Of a stretch of 64,000 bases of DNA, positions 43,168 to 53,239 are shown in pieces. Location of the stretch: positions 4,986,001 through 5,050,000 of the forward strand of contig CP085710.1 in NCBI GenBank assembly GCA_023823795.1. The letters are read 5' to 3'. Source of the stretch: Bacillus sp. F19 (GTDB taxonomy: Bacteria; Bacillota; Bacilli; Bacillales; Bacillaceae). The stretch's first letter is position 1. Every line of letters starts with the position of its first letter. The notes beneath the pieces are model-generated. The model had not been told where the DNA came from. It did not search any database and saw only the letters and a list, made by a program, of their open reading frames with translations. Both the position numbers and the translations under genes were made by a program.

Positions 43168-44237
43168 AGAAGCTGGTCCGCGTTATCTTCGCGATTATTC
43201 TCGTGTCGGGCATCCTTATGTATGCTGTTTCAGAGTTGAACTCTTCACAGGGCTACTCAAGCGGCAATACGCTTACGATCTTTAACTGGGGAGACTACAT
43301 CAATTCCGATCTGGTTGACCGCTTTGAGAAAGAAACAGGCATTAAAGTCATCTATGAGACCTTTGATTCCAATGAGGCGATGATGACAAAGATTGAACAG
43401 GGCGGAACGACTTATGATATTGCCGTTCCATCTGAATATATGATTGATAAAATGAGACAGGAAGATTTGCTTATCCCTTTGGATCATTCAAAGCTTCCGA
43501 ACTTGAAAAATATTGATGACCGGTTCATGGATTTGCCATTTGACCCTGAAAATAAATATTCCGTTCCTTATTTCTGGGGAACTGTCGGCATTGTCTATAA
43601 TCCAACGATGATAGACGGAAAAAAAATCACGAGCTGGAATGACCTTTGGGATCCCGATCTGCGAAATGAGATCCTGCTGATTGACGGGGCAAGAGAAGTG
43701 ATGGGAATGGGCCTAAACAGCCTCGGCTACTCTCTAAATGATACAAATAAGGATCATTTAGAGGAAGCAAAACGAAAGCTTGATTCCCTCACTCCAAATG
43801 TCAAAGCAGTTGTTGGAGATGAAAGCCGGATGCTGCTGGAAAATCAGGAAGCAGCAATTGGGCTTGTATGGTCCGGGGTTGCATCAGAGATCATGTATGA
43901 AAATGAAGATCTGGAGTATGTAGTTCCTGAGGAAGGCTCAAACTTATGGTTCGATAACATGGTTATCCCGAAAACAGCCAAAAATGCGGAAGCTGCCCAT
44001 CAGTTCATCAATTTCATGCTGGATGCTGAGGTAGCCGCAGAAAATACCGAATATGTCAGCTACTCCACACCTAACAAAGAAGCCTTAAAATACATGCCGG
44101 AAGAAATGGTAAACGATGAGCGCTTCTATCCCCCGCCTGAGCTGACGGAAAAACTGGAAGTGTATGAGAACCTTGGCAAAAAGAATTTGGCTTATTATAA
44201 TGAGCTGTTTTTAAAATTTAAGATGCATCCGAAATAA
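43164..44237 (+). CDS. potD: spermidine/putrescine-binding protein PotD
   Basis: 357 residues of the PotD/PotF solute-binding family: TIFNWGDYINSDLVDRFEKETG, TFDSNEAMMTKIEQG, YDIAVPSEYMIDKM, VPYFWGTVGIVYN, then QEAAIGLVWSGVA. The N-terminus (LVRVIFAIILVSGILMYAVSEL) is one hydrophobic helix, but no lipobox cysteine follows. The protein is therefore probably held by an uncleaved anchor rather than by lipid, the more common form in Gram-positives. It catches polyamines for PotABC and ends the operon before a strong terminator. Confidence 0.95.
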   Translation: MKKLVRVIFAIILVSGILMYAVSELNSSQGYSSGNTLTIFNWGDYINSDLVDRFEKETGIKVIYETFDSNEAMMTKIEQGGTTYDIAVPSEYMIDKMRQEDLLIPLDHSKLPNLKNIDDRFMDLPFDPENKYSVPYFWGTVGIVYNPTMIDGKKITSWNDLWDPDLRNEILLIDGAREVMGMGLNSLGYSLNDTNKDHLEEAKRKLDSLTPNVKAVVGDESRMLLENQEAAIGLVWSGVASEIMYENEDLEYVVPEEGSNLWFDNMVIPKTAKNAEAAHQFINFMLDAEVAAENTEYVSYSTPNKEALKYMPEEMVNDERFYPPPELTEKLEVYENLGKKNLAYYNELFLKFKMHPK

Positions 44238-44238
44238 G

Positions 44239-44274
44239 AGAAAGGGAGTCCTGGTTTTCAGGACTCCCTTTTCT
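44239..44274. terminator. bidirectional terminator after potD and htpG
   Basis: Arms AAAGGGAGTCC and GGACTCCCTTT, with T-rich flanks on both strands, between convergent potD and htpG. Confidence 0.85.
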
Positions 44275-44306
44275 GCTTATTTCGCACTTTTAAGGTTTGT
44301 TTCTTT

Positions 44307-46187
44307 TTAAACCATTATTTTGCAAATATCATTCGTAAACTCTACCGGATCTTCAATCGGCAAACCTTCGATCAGGAGCGCCTGATTAAATAACAGGTTT
44401 GTATACAGCGCTAATTTTTCTTTATCCTTTTCAAAGGAATCTTTTAAAGAAGCAAATACTTCATGATTTCGATTAATTTCAAGAATTTTTTCAGCCTGTA
44501 TATTCTGGTTGTTCGGCATCGCCTTCAGGATCTTTTCCATTTCCGTCGTCACTTCGCCTTCTGTTGCGATGCAGACTGGATGCGACTTCAGCCGCTTTGA
44601 AATTCTTACATCCTTCACTTTGCCGCCAAGAATCGTTTTCATCTCTTCAAAGAGTTCTTTATTTTCTTTCGCTTCCGATTCTGCACTCTTTTCATTCTCG
44701 CCTGCTTCTATGCCTAAATCTCCGCTTGAAATCGATTTGAACTCTTTTTCCTGGTAGTTCATCAGCATTCTGATCGCAAATTCATCCACTTCATCCGTGA
44801 AATATAAGATATCATAGCCTTTATCAGCCACAACCTCTGTCTGCGGAAGCTTTTCAATTCGTTCATAGCTTTCTCCTGCAGCATAGTAGATGTATTTCTG
44901 ATCTTCAGGCATGCTTGAAACATATTCATCAAGAGTGATCAGCTTTTTCTCTTTTGATGAGTAGAACATGAGCAGGTTCTGAAGATCTTCTTTGTTTGCA
45001 CCAAAATCACTGTAAACGCCATATTTCAGCTGTCTTCCGAAAGAGTTATAGAATGTTTCATACTTTTCTCTCTCATCTTTTAATAAACTTTGCAGCTGGC
45101 TCTTAATTTTATTCTTGATATTTTTTGCAATCAGCTTCAGCTGGCGGTCATGCTGGAGGATTTCTCTTGAAATGTTAAGAGATAAATCCTCAGAATCTAC
45201 CATTCCTTTTACAAAACTGAAATAGTCAGGAAGCAGGTCTGAGCATTTTTCCATGATTAACACACCATTAGAGTAAAGCTCTAGTCCCTTTTCAAACTCT
45301 TTAGAGTAGTAATCATACGGAATCTGCTCAGGGATATAGAGAATTGCATTGTATCTGACGGCACCGTCCACACTGATATGGATATGTTTTAACGGTTTAT
45401 CAAACCCATAATGTTTTTCTGCATAAAAATTCTCGTAATCTTCCGAAGTGAGCTCATTTTTATTCTTTCTCCAAATCGGAACCATGCTGTTGATCGTCTG
45501 TTCTTCTAGAACCTCTTCAAACTCTGTTTCGCTGTCTTCTTTGCGTTTTCTCTCCGTTACGTCCATCTTAATTGGGTAACGGATGAAATCAGAGTATTTT
45601 TTAATGATGGCTTTTAAGCGGTATTCTTCTAAATATTCATCATACGAATCGTCTTCTGTGTTTTCTTTGATGCTAAGGACAATCTCCGTTCCGACCTCTT
45701 CCTTCTCACAAAGCTCGATCGTATAGCCGTCTGCTCCCTGAGAATGCCATCTGCAGGCATCTTCACTGCCGATTGTTTTCGTTGTCACAGTGATAGCGTC
45801 TGCTACCATGAAGGCTGAGTAAAAACCAACCCCAAATTGACCGATAATGTCATGGCCATCCTTCAGCTCATTTTCACTTTTAAAAGCGAGAGAGCCGCTT
45901 TTCGCAATAATTCCAAGGTTGTTTTCAAGTTCTTCTTTTGTCATCCCAATCCCCGTATCTGAGATTGTTAATGTTCTTTTTTCCTTGTCTGCCCTTACCT
46001 TTATGTAGTAATGGTTCTGGTCAAATGATAGGCTGTCATCTGTTAAAGCTTTGTAATAAATTTTATCAATCGCATCACTCGCATTTGATATCAACTCTCT
46101 TAAAAAGATTTCTTTTTGAGAGTAAATTGAGTTGATCATCATTTCCAATAGTCTCTTAGACTCCGCTTTGAACTGCATTTTTTCCAT
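44307..46187 (-). CDS. htpG: molecular chaperone HtpG (Hsp90)
   Basis: 626 residues, identical in length to B. subtilis HtpG. The GHKL ATPase domain shows [22 protein letters not shown] and [15 protein letters not shown] (about 115). The middle domain has [24 protein letters not shown], and the C-terminal dimerisation domain ends with NDICKIMV. Cytosolic ATP-dependent chaperone. The ATG at 46187 has GGGAG 7 bases upstream. Control is by a CIRCE operator behind a sigma-A promoter, unlike B. subtilis, where htpG is outside the HrcA regulon. Confidence 0.95.
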   Translation of the reverse strand: MEKMQFKAESKRLLEMMINSIYSQKEIFLRELISNASDAIDKIYYKALTDDSLSFDQNHYYIKVRADKEKRTLTISDTGIGMTKEELENNLGIIAKSGSLAFKSENELKDGHDIIGQFGVGFYSAFMVADAITVTTKTIGSEDACRWHSQGADGYTIELCEKEEVGTEIVLSIKENTEDDSYDEYLEEYRLKAIIKKYSDFIRYPIKMDVTERKRKEDSETEFEEVLEEQTINSMVPIWRKNKNELTSEDYENFYAEKHYGFDKPLKHIHISVDGAVRYNAILYIPEQIPYDYYSKEFEKGLELYSNGVLIMEKCSDLLPDYFSFVKGMVDSEDLSLNISREILQHDRQLKLIAKNIKNKIKSQLQSLLKDEREKYETFYNSFGRQLKYGVYSDFGANKEDLQNLLMFYSSKEKKLITLDEYVSSMPEDQKYIYYAAGESYERIEKLPQTEVVADKGYDILYFTDEVDEFAIRMLMNYQEKEFKSISSGDLGIEAGENEKSAESEAKENKELFEEMKTILGGKVKDVRISKRLKSHPVCIATEGEVTTEMEKILKAMPNNQNIQAEKILEINRNHEVFASLKDSFEKDKEKLALYTNLLFNQALLIEGLPIEDPVEFTNDICKIMV

Positions 46188-46212
46188 TGTCATTCTCCCT
46201 TCGAACTGCTTT

Positions 46213-46239
46213 TTAGCACTCTTTTCATGAGAGTGCTAA
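46213..46239 (-). promoter_or_regulatory. CIRCE operator (HrcA site) of htpG
   Basis: TTAGCACTC, 9 bases, GAGTGCTAA: a perfect match to the CIRCE consensus. It lies 10 bases downstream of the -10 element and 26 bases before the start codon, the standard place for HrcA repression of heat-shock genes. Confidence 0.95.
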
Positions 46240-46248
46240 CCACTATTT

Positions 46249-46277
46249 AAATAACATATATTCCCGTTTTGTGTCAA
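46249..46277 (-). promoter_or_regulatory. sigma-A promoter of htpG
   Basis: On the minus strand, TTGACA, 17 bases, TTATTT, immediately upstream of the CIRCE element. Confidence 0.75.
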
Positions 46278-46302
46278 TATCCATCTTCAGGTTTTCGGCT
46301 CG

Positions 46303-46368
46303 TAGACAATCAATGACTGTTTTTGTTATAATAGTTACCTAGAGTAACTATTATCAAGGGTAACTATT
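46303..46368 (+). promoter_or_regulatory. promoter and operator of the marR-type gene
   Basis: TAGACA, 18 bases, TATAAT. The -10 overlaps a perfect dyad AATAGTTAC-5 bases-GTAACTATT (46330-46352), and a third half-site GTAACTATT follows at 46360. The dyad at the start point fits autorepression by a MarR-type protein. Confidence 0.7.
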
Positions 46369-46379
46369 TATTTAATGAG

Positions 46380-46808
46380 GTGTTTCCTATAAAAACATAT
46401 CAAAAGTTTTTTCAGCAGCTTCTGCTGTTATACCGTCCTTTTGAAAACAGACTGAATATGGAGCTTGCCAAACACGATTTATACAGAGCTCAATGGTCTG
46501 TTTTGCATTATTTATGGAATTACGGAACAGCTGCGCTTGTTGAGCTTGCCGATTATCAAAGTGTTGAAAAGCCTACCGTTACAAGAACCATCAGCCGCCT
46601 TGAGGAACTGGGGTATGTAGAGCATGTTCCCGGCAAGGATAAGCGTGAAAAGAGAATGCAGCTTACGGACCTTGGGAGAAAGGTATACGGGGATGTTCGA
46701 GTAACAATCGATGACTATGAGCAGGAAATTTTAAAAGGAATTTCAGAAAACGAACAGCTTGAGGTGATCCGGATCATGAAAGATATTCGGAACAATATTA
46801 GAGAGTAA
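46380..46808 (+). CDS. MarR-family transcriptional regulator
   Basis: About 140 residues with the MarR winged helix: [65 protein letters not shown], and a C-terminal dimerisation helix. The start is odd. The only conventional codon is a GTG at 46380 that overlaps its own GAGGTG ribosome site. At normal spacing from that site stands ATA AAA ACA TAT (46389), where relatives, as I remember them, begin MKTYQKF; the initiator may have mutated from ATG to ATA. Expression may be weak. It is followed after 12 bases by a truncated exporter gene it would be expected to control. Confidence 0.75.
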   Translation: MFPIKTYQKFFQQLLLLYRPFENRLNMELAKHDLYRAQWSVLHYLWNYGTAALVELADYQSVEKPTVTRTISRLEELGYVEHVPGKDKREKRMQLTDLGRKVYGDVRVTIDDYEQEILKGISENEQLEVIRIMKDIRNNIRE

Positions 46809-46820
46809 GGTGGCAAAAAC

Positions 46821-47324
46821 GTGAATCAGACAACATCCAAATTATGGACGAAAGACTTTATTGTCGTGTCGTCCATCAATTTTTTCTTAACGTTAATCTT
46901 TTACTTATTAATGGTGACTATTGCTGTTTTTGCAGTGAATGAGTACAGTGCCTCTACGAGTGAGGCGGGACTTGCAACCGGTATTTTTATTATAGGCGCA
47001 TTGATTGGCCGGCTTTTAATTGGAAGGCTCATTGTAACTTTCAGCCGTAAAAAGATCCTGTATACTGGGCTTATTCTATTTACCCTGACAACAGCCTTTT
47101 ATTTCTTTGAATTTGGACTTGGCTTCCTTCTTTTCAACCGTCTTCTCCATGGAATTACCCTGGGTATGGCAAGTACAGCAACAGGCACTATAGTAGCACA
47201 GATTATTCCCGCTTCGCGAAAAGGGGAAGGCATCGGGTACTACAGCATGAGTACAACTCTTGCAACAGCCATCGGCCCTTTCATCGGGCAATTGATAATG
47301 ATTATCATTATATATAAAGACTGA
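46821..47324 (+). pseudogene. MFS exporter, truncated after about 155 residues
   Basis: The frame encodes the first four to five helices of a major-facilitator transporter (FIVVSSINFFLTLIFYLLMVTI, GIFIIGALIGRLLIGRLI with the conserved RxxxG region, then GMASTATGTIVAQIIP, YYSMSTTLATAIGPFIGQL). Normal length is near 390 residues. The coding match ends at GQL; the last codons (IMIIIIYKD) are simply translation of a Fur-box-like sequence, showing that a deletion joined this gene to a foreign promoter region. The product cannot transport. Confidence 0.8.
47294..47311 (+). promoter_or_regulatory. Fur-box-like sequence at the deletion junction
   Basis: GATAATGATTATCATTAT is nearly identical to the Fur consensus (GATAATGATWATCATTATC). 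It overlaps the end of the truncated MFS frame. No iron-uptake gene follows in the window; only a 35-codon frame (47330-47437) without ribosome site lies behind it. Confidence 0.6.
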
Positions 47325-47577
47325 AATTAATGCAATGGCTTTTTGAAATTCATAGATTAGAGGGAATCTCATTTTTCAAACAAAAAGCCTTATTTATTTT
47401 TGATAAATTAGAGAAGTGGTTAACGATTGGGAATTAACAGTTTATAGATTCTTGTTCAAATACATTTTCAGGAATCAAGAACAGATTTTATGATTTCAAT
47501 ATACCTCCCCCTATAGCTTACAAATTTATTTTGCTATACAATTATTGTAAAAGAAAGCTGACAGTGTGGTGATTTTA

Positions 47578-48267
47578 TTGTTCAAACTTTTACTGATCGA
47601 AGATGATATAACGCTCTTTAACGAGATCAAAGACAGGCTTTCTCAATGGTCGTATGAGGTATACGGAATTACGGATTTCAGCAGGGTCATTCAGGAATTC
47701 TCAGAAGTAAAACCAGATTTGATCATCATTGATATTCAGCTGCCGAAGTTTGACGGCTTTCATTGGTGCAGGATGATCCGGTCGCATTCGAATGTGCCGA
47801 TCATTTTTCTTTCCTCGAGGGATCATCCGACTGATATGGTCATGTCTATGCAGCTTGGTGCTGATGATTTTGTTCAAAAGCCCTTTCACTTTGATGTGCT
47901 GATTGCGAAAATCCAGGCCATTCTCCGCCGTGTTTATAACTACAATACAGAGCAAGTAAGTCTGAAAACATGGTGCAATGCTGCGGTTGATTATGAGCGA
48001 AATACCGTTACGAATGAAACAGGCTCCGTTGAACTGACAAAAAATGAAATGTTCATTCTTAAACTCTTGATTGAACAAAAAAACAAAATTGTCTGCAGAG
48101 ACAAGCTCATGAACAGCTTGTGGGATGATAAACGCTTTATAAGCGACAATACGTTAACAGTGAATGTCAATCGCCTGCGAAAGCGCCTGGATGAAATTGG
48201 TCTTGGTCATTTTATAGAGACAAAAGTAGGCCAGGGATATCTTGCGGCAGAAGAGGAAACGGTATGA
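47578..48267 (+). CDS. bceR: response regulator BceR
   Basis: 229 residues of the OmpR family beginning MFKLLLIEDDITLF. Phospho-acceptor Asp is at about 52 (IIDIQLPKFDGFHWCRMIRS), switch FLSSRDHP, lysine in FVQKPFHF, and winged helix SVELTKNEMFILKLLIEQ ... VNVNRLRKRLDEI. The sequence closely follows B. subtilis BceR. It activates the adjacent ABC transporter genes in response to bacitracin-type antibiotics. The TTG at 47578 is preferred (GTGGTG 9 bases upstream) to GTG codons at 47566 and 47569. It overlaps bceS by 4 bases. Confidence 0.9.
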   Translation: MFKLLLIEDDITLFNEIKDRLSQWSYEVYGITDFSRVIQEFSEVKPDLIIIDIQLPKFDGFHWCRMIRSHSNVPIIFLSSRDHPTDMVMSMQLGADDFVQKPFHFDVLIAKIQAILRRVYNYNTEQVSLKTWCNAAVDYERNTVTNETGSVELTKNEMFILKLLIEQKNKIVCRDKLMNSLWDDKRFISDNTLTVNVNRLRKRLDEIGLGHFIETKVGQGYLAAEEETV

Positions 48268-49268
48268 TCCTCCGTTTCTTAAAAGAGCGCCGCAGCTGGA
48301 TTCTGTTCTTTATTATGATCCATTTATTTATTCTCTTTATTGCTTTCATTGACTCAGCCATTCCAGTGCAGCCAGTCCTGTATATGGTTTTTCTTTCCAT
48401 AATTTCTTTTATTGTCTTCTTAGCCGTTCGGTACAATAAAGAAACTGCATTTTATAAAAGGCTGGAAGATCGGGAAAACAACCTTGATATATCAAGCATT
48501 CCAGCTCCGGATAGCCCGTTTGAACAATTGGTTGAAAAGACGCTCAGCGAACAGGCACAGGCGCTGAAAAAAGATGCTTTGCACAACAGAATTTCGCTTG
48601 AACAGGAAAAGGATGAACTTTTATCGTGGATTCATGAAGTGAAGACTCCGCTCACTGCCATGCATTTAATGATCGAACGCATGGAAGACGATGTGATGAA
48701 AACTCACTTGACGTATGAGTGGCTGCGGATTCACCTTTTGCTTGACCAGCAGCTGCATCAAAAACGGATTCCGTTTATTGAAAATGATTTATACATTGAA
48801 ACAGTTGATTTGGAAAACGTGATTTTCAGTGAAATTAAAACACTTCAAGCATGGTGTATTCAAAAAGGGATTGGTTTTGACATTCAGCTTGATCAAAAGG
48901 AAGTCCTTAGTGATGCAAAATGGCTTGCATTTATTATTAGACAAATTTTAACGAATGCAGTGAAATACAGCGAGGCGTCAGACATTATCATAAAAAGCTG
49001 GAAGCAGGATGATCAAATAAGAGTTCAGGTGAAAGACTACGGCCGGGGCATCGATCCAAAGGACCTGTCCCGCATATTCGATAAAGGCTTCACATCGACC
49101 ATAAACCATCATGATCATGCTGCTACAGGGATGGGGCTGTATCTGGCTAAAAAAGCAGCCATACCGCTGCTGATTGATCTTCACGCGCAGTCTATTATCC
49201 ACACAGAAACAGCATTTACGTTAACTTTTCCAAAAAGAAATGATTTTACAGCCGTCATTAGCGTGTGA
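48264..49268 (+). CDS. bceS: intramembrane-sensing histidine kinase BceS
   Basis: 334 residues. Two membrane helices (11-30 and 36-56) are separated by only a few residues, so there is no extracellular sensor; such kinases read the flux of the partner transporter. HisKA motif LSWIHEVKTPLTAM has the phospho-His at 124; N box QILTNAVKYS and G boxes DYGRGIDP and GMGLYLAKKA follow. It pairs with BceR and BceAB. Confidence 0.9.
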   Translation: MILRFLKERRSWILFFIMIHLFILFIAFIDSAIPVQPVLYMVFLSIISFIVFLAVRYNKETAFYKRLEDRENNLDISSIPAPDSPFEQLVEKTLSEQAQALKKDALHNRISLEQEKDELLSWIHEVKTPLTAMHLMIERMEDDVMKTHLTYEWLRIHLLLDQQLHQKRIPFIENDLYIETVDLENVIFSEIKTLQAWCIQKGIGFDIQLDQKEVLSDAKWLAFIIRQILTNAVKYSEASDIIIKSWKQDDQIRVQVKDYGRGIDPKDLSRIFDKGFTSTINHHDHAATGMGLYLAKKAAIPLLIDLHAQSIIHTETAFTLTFPKRNDFTAVISV

Positions 49269-49281
49269 CAAGAATGTCACA
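49264..49281 (+). promoter_or_regulatory. BceR-type operator upstream of bceA
   Basis: TGTGACA-4 bases-TGTCACA is a perfect inverted repeat overlapping the bceS stop codon. It fits the TnACA-N4-TGTnA binding pattern described for BceR-like regulators. A TATAAT -10 lies at 49333 with no good -35, as expected for an activated promoter. Confidence 0.8.
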
Positions 49282-49369
49282 TGCTTTTCTATTTTGTTCG
49301 CACAATAAAAGGAAAAGGACCTTTCTTCTTTTTATAATTAAGATATCGAATTAAGAGGAGGAAGCAAGT

Positions 49370-50131
49370 ATGGCGATATTAGAAGCATCAAAGCTCCATA
49401 AAAGCTACGGAAATAAATTGAATAAACAGGAAGTCCTTAAAGGAATTGACCTTACGATACTAGGAGGCGAATTTGTCAGCATTATGGGTGCGTCCGGCTC
49501 GGGCAAAACAACGCTGCTGAATGTTCTGTCTTCAATTGATAAAGTGAGCGGAGGGACCATCCAAATTGAGCACAAAGAAATGACGGGCATGAAGGAAAAG
49601 GAGCTTGCTGAATTCAGAAAGCATCATCTCGGATTTATTTTTCAGGATTATAACCTTCTGGACACGCTGACAGTAAAAGAAAATATTCTGCTGCCGCTTT
49701 CCATTTCAAAGGTACCTAAAAAAGAAGCGGACCAGAAATTTCATGCATTAGCAAATGAGCTCGGCATCTACGAGTTAAAAGATAAGTATCCGAATGAAAT
49801 TTCCGGCGGACAGAAGCAGCGTACTTCTGCAGCACGTGCCTTTATTCATGAACCAAGCATCATTTTTGCCGATGAACCGACGGGCGCACTTGATTCTAAA
49901 TCCGCTGCTGACCTGCTGAATAAATTGACCGAACTAAACGAAAATAGAAAAGCAACCATTGTCATGGTCACGCATGATCCGGCTGCGGCAAGCTACTGCA
50001 GCAGAGTCATCTTTATAAAAGATGGACAAATCTACACACAATTGAACAAAGGGGAGCAAACAAGACAGGCTTTCTTTAAAGATATCATCAAAACACAAGG
50101 CGTCTTAGGCGGTGTGCAGTATGAACATTAA
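49370..50131 (+). CDS. bceA: bacitracin-type ABC transporter ATPase BceA
   Basis: 253 residues: Walker [10 protein letters not shown] (about 43), signature [14 protein letters not shown] (about 146), Walker [13 protein letters not shown] and switch THDP. It matches the BceA family of MacB-like ATPases that free lipid II-cycle intermediates from peptide antibiotics. The ribosome site GAGGAGG lies upstream of the ATG. It is controlled by the BceR site and overlaps bceB. Confidence 0.9.
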   Translation: MAILEASKLHKSYGNKLNKQEVLKGIDLTILGGEFVSIMGASGSGKTTLLNVLSSIDKVSGGTIQIEHKEMTGMKEKELAEFRKHHLGFIFQDYNLLDTLTVKENILLPLSISKVPKKEADQKFHALANELGIYELKDKYPNEISGGQKQRTSAARAFIHEPSIIFADEPTGALDSKSAADLLNKLTELNENRKATIVMVTHDPAAASYCSRVIFIKDGQIYTQLNKGEQTRQAFFKDIIKTQGVLGGVQYEH

Positions 50132-52064
50132 TCAGCTCATCGTCAAAAATCTGAAAAAGAACCTGAAGAATTACTATCTTTATATCTTTGCACTCATTTT
50201 CAGCGTAGCGCTTTATTTTGCTTTTGTCACTCTGCAGTATGATCCTTCCATGGACGCGGTAGAAGGTTCTATCAAAGGCGGCGCCGCCATCCGGGCTGCA
50301 TCTGTCCTGCTGATTGCCATCGTGACGATCTTTTTGCTCTACGCCAATAACATTTTCATTAAACGCCGCAGCAAAGAGATTGGGCTGCTTCAGCTGATCG
50401 GATTGACAAAGCATAAGATTTTCCGCATTTTAACGGCAGAAAACTTCCTGCTGTATTTTGGATCTTTGGTTCTTGGTATTTTCGCTGGATTTGCGGCATC
50501 AAAATTGGTGATGATGATCTTATTCAAAATTACCGGCGTGGATGACGTAGCTAAACTCCACTTTTCCAACCAGGCGTTCATTCAGACACTGATTGTCTTC
50601 CTCGTCATTTACTTTCTCATCATGCTGATGAACTATCTGTTTATTAAAAGACAGAGCATCCTCTCGCTGTTCAGAGTGCTCTCATCCGCAGAAGAAAAAG
50701 TTAAAAAGATGTCCTTTTTCGAAATGGCCATTGGCATTTTGGGCATCATTATGATTGCGGCCGGGTATTATGTTTCCTCTAAGCTTTTTGGCGGAGACTT
50801 TAAATCCATGATGGCTCTATATGGCGCCATGTTGTTTATTCTCGGTTCTGTCATCCTTGGAACCTATCTTTTTTACAGAGGGTCCGTCAGCTTTATTTTC
50901 CATCTCATCAGAAAGAAAAAAGATGGCTATTTGAGAGTTAGCGAGGTTCTGTCTCTTTCATCCATCATGTTCCGGATGAAATCAAATGCCCTGCTGCTGA
51001 CAATCATTACGACTGTCTCAGCACTGGCGATTGGGTTGCTGTCCTTGAGCTACATCTCTTATTACTCAGCTGAAAAAACCGCAGAAAATCAAGTGCCCGC
51101 TGACTTTTCCTTTACTGAAAGCGAAGATGCTGCACTGTTTGAAAAATCTCTGGAATCTGCTGGGATAGCGTATAAGGATGAACGAATTGATGTATTCATG
51201 GCTGAAGTGGATATCAGCGACATTTTCAGTGCCAAACTTGAAGGGCTGAATTATGATCCGAGCAAGATGACTCTTCCTGTCATCAGTGAAAAATCCGCAG
51301 GAAAAAACCTTTCAAAGGACGAAACGATTTTCACAGGCTACAGCGATCTGCTCCAAAAATTCATGCCGCTTGATGATAAAGGAACCGTTACGCTACTTGG
51401 AAAAACAACAAGCATTCAGCAAACGTACTTGGGAATGGAAAAAGATTCTCCCGTGTCCTGGTATTTTACAGCCGGAGGAATGCCGACAGCCATTGTCGAT
51501 GATTCGGTCTTTAAGCAGCTGAAAAAGGATATGAATCCTGATGTTCAGCAGCCGGCATCTACTTATATTGCTGTTGAAATAGCGGATCAGGACGAATTAA
51601 AAGAAGCCAATACCATTTTTACGTCCTTAAAACTGGGCGAAAACGCACCAAACGATTCCCAGCTTGAAGTTCTGAACAGCCAGAAGCGCAACATGGGGAT
51701 GGCCATGTTCATCGTCGGCTTCCTTGGGCTGTCATTTCTGGTCACATCCGGATGCATTCTTTACTTTAAACAAATGGGCGAGAGCGAAGAGGAAAAACCG
51801 AATTACACCATCTTACGTAAACTTGGCTTTACACAGGGAAACTTGCTGAAAGGCATTCAGTCCAAACAGCTTTTCAGTTTTGGGATTCCATTAGTGATCG
51901 GGCTTTTGCACAGTTATTTCGCCGTACAATCGGGATGGTTTTTATTTGGAGCTGAGGTTTGGACACCAATGATCATAGTTATGGTGCTGTACACTGGATT
52001 GTATTCGATTTTTGGGGTGCTTTCTGTGCTTTATTATAAGAAAATGATTAAAGAAGCTTTGTAA
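50121..52064 (+). CDS. bceB: bacitracin-type ABC transporter permease BceB
   Basis: 647 residues, the family length. Ten membrane helices: one, then three after a short loop (about 55-175), pairs near 200-260 and 290-310, a large extracellular domain of about 210 residues (315-525) that recognises the antibiotic complex, and three at the C-terminus. It acts as the sensor for BceS as well as the resistance pump. The ATG at 50121 lies within the end of bceA. A strong terminator follows. Confidence 0.9.
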   Translation: MNINQLIVKNLKKNLKNYYLYIFALIFSVALYFAFVTLQYDPSMDAVEGSIKGGAAIRAASVLLIAIVTIFLLYANNIFIKRRSKEIGLLQLIGLTKHKIFRILTAENFLLYFGSLVLGIFAGFAASKLVMMILFKITGVDDVAKLHFSNQAFIQTLIVFLVIYFLIMLMNYLFIKRQSILSLFRVLSSAEEKVKKMSFFEMAIGILGIIMIAAGYYVSSKLFGGDFKSMMALYGAMLFILGSVILGTYLFYRGSVSFIFHLIRKKKDGYLRVSEVLSLSSIMFRMKSNALLLTIITTVSALAIGLLSLSYISYYSAEKTAENQVPADFSFTESEDAALFEKSLESAGIAYKDERIDVFMAEVDISDIFSAKLEGLNYDPSKMTLPVISEKSAGKNLSKDETIFTGYSDLLQKFMPLDDKGTVTLLGKTTSIQQTYLGMEKDSPVSWYFTAGGMPTAIVDDSVFKQLKKDMNPDVQQPASTYIAVEIADQDELKEANTIFTSLKLGENAPNDSQLEVLNSQKRNMGMAMFIVGFLGLSFLVTSGCILYFKQMGESEEEKPNYTILRKLGFTQGNLLKGIQSKQLFSFGIPLVIGLLHSYFAVQSGWFLFGAEVWTPMIIVMVLYTGLYSIFGVLSVLYYKKMIKEAL

Positions 52065-52068
52065 AATG

Positions 52069-52103
52069 CAAAAAAGGCTCCAGCTGCGTCTGGGGCCTTT
52101 TTC
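52069..52103 (+). terminator. terminator of bceAB
   Basis: Arms AAAAAGGC-CCAG and CTGG-GCCTTTTT. Confidence 0.9.
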
Positions 52104-52137
52104 TTATGATCCGAAGCAACAATTGGATAAAAAAGAC

Positions 52138-52329
52138 CTACCTTTTCGGTAAGTCCAATGCTTGATAGGCAAGCTGATATTTTCCGCCTTCAGCAACTTC
52201 TGCATGGTACAGGGCTTTGAGGGCAAAGTTTTTCTCAAGGCTGTGTTCCTTCATCATTCCATTCAGCTTAACTTGCAATTCCTGATTTTCTTTAATCAGC
52301 TGTTTCATCTGTGATTTTAGATACTTCAT
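52138..52329 (-). CDS. small helical hypothetical protein (63 aa)
   Basis: It starts MKYLKSQMKQLIKENQELQV, a predicted coiled coil rich in K, Q, E and L, and ends in YQLAYQALDLPKR. AAAGGAG lies about 11 bases upstream of the ATG, slightly long spacing. No family recognised. It may be a small cytosolic adaptor. Confidence 0.55.
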   Translation of the reverse strand: MKYLKSQMKQLIKENQELQVKLNGMMKEHSLEKNFALKALYHAEVAEGGKYQLAYQALDLPKR

Positions 52330-52449
52330 ATGAAAGTTAACTCCTTTCAGATACCCAATTTATCTACCAAGAGCAGTTTTAATCTTTTAAAAATACAGCA
52401 ACGAAACTGTCAAAAGTTCAGGAGCCAAGGCACCTTCGTTTTTATATCA

Positions 52450-53118
52450 TTATTTATTCCTTCGATATAAATCCCGGCTCTTGAAACCCTTCCCAAGAAT
52501 CATTTTCATTTCATCACGCCGTTTTGCTCTTGTTCCCCCTTGTTTTGCGCTATAAACATAACGGGCCCAATCCTTACGATATCCTTGGGTGAGTGATTGA
52601 TAGAAAGCAAATAAATCTGGAGTATCCTGCAAATCTTTCTCTACATCTGATATAAATCCGATATAATCATCAACACATTGACTTGCTTTTGCAGATGTGT
52701 GATTTTTGCTTTTAGAGTCTTCTTTTAGACCAACAACCGTAAAGACATCATCCAATCCGACCATACGGGCAAATTTTATGCTGCTTGTCCCAACATAGCC
52801 ATTTTCATCTGCCCCTAAGCCAACTAATAATTCATCTCGATGGATATAGGCAGGATATACTTTATTTCCCTTTTTAGGATAAGCCAAAAAGAGATAGCCG
52901 TTTTTATTTAAATGATTTTTATCGATAACCTTTTTTACAAGTTTCTTTAAAGAGTCCATATCTAATACAAATGCAAAAATAAGGTCATAAGCATGATCAG
53001 CTAATTCTGTGTCATAATCCGTTAATTCTGCTAAATAATCTGCACCATTTGGTAAGTGCAGTACAGCTGTCTCTTTATATTTTAGTAAGTTTAATTTTTC
53101 TGTGATTTTTTTGGCCAT
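52450..53118 (-). CDS. YdeI/OmpD-associated (OmdA) domain protein
   Basis: 222 residues. The N-terminal 140 residues form an alpha/beta domain (KYKETAVLHLPNGADYLAEL, YDLIFAFVLDMDSLKKLV, KNGYLFLAYPKKGNKVY) that resembles DUF3052-type folds. The C-terminal 60 residues (LTQGYRKDWARYVYSAKQGGTRAKRRDEMKMILGKG) match the OmdA/YdeI bacteriocin-protection domain. Cytosolic; function not established. It is monocistronic. Confidence 0.65.
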   Translation of the reverse strand: MAKKITEKLNLLKYKETAVLHLPNGADYLAELTDYDTELADHAYDLIFAFVLDMDSLKKLVKKVIDKNHLNKNGYLFLAYPKKGNKVYPAYIHRDELLVGLGADENGYVGTSSIKFARMVGLDDVFTVVGLKEDSKSKNHTSAKASQCVDDYIGFISDVEKDLQDTPDLFAFYQSLTQGYRKDWARYVYSAKQGGTRAKRRDEMKMILGKGFKSRDLYRRNK

Positions 53119-53239
53119 CGTTATTCACCCGTTTCATTTATTCTAAGATTTTTTTGTTTAAGAAAAAATTGCGGATGCTTTATTATGATAAGGCTCACCG
53201 CACCATTCTAACGGCGAATTTCTATTATAAGCTATGGGA

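Noticed and set aside
47330-47437. 35-codon frame after the Fur box
   Set aside because: No ribosome site and no recognisable family; most likely leftover or random sequence.
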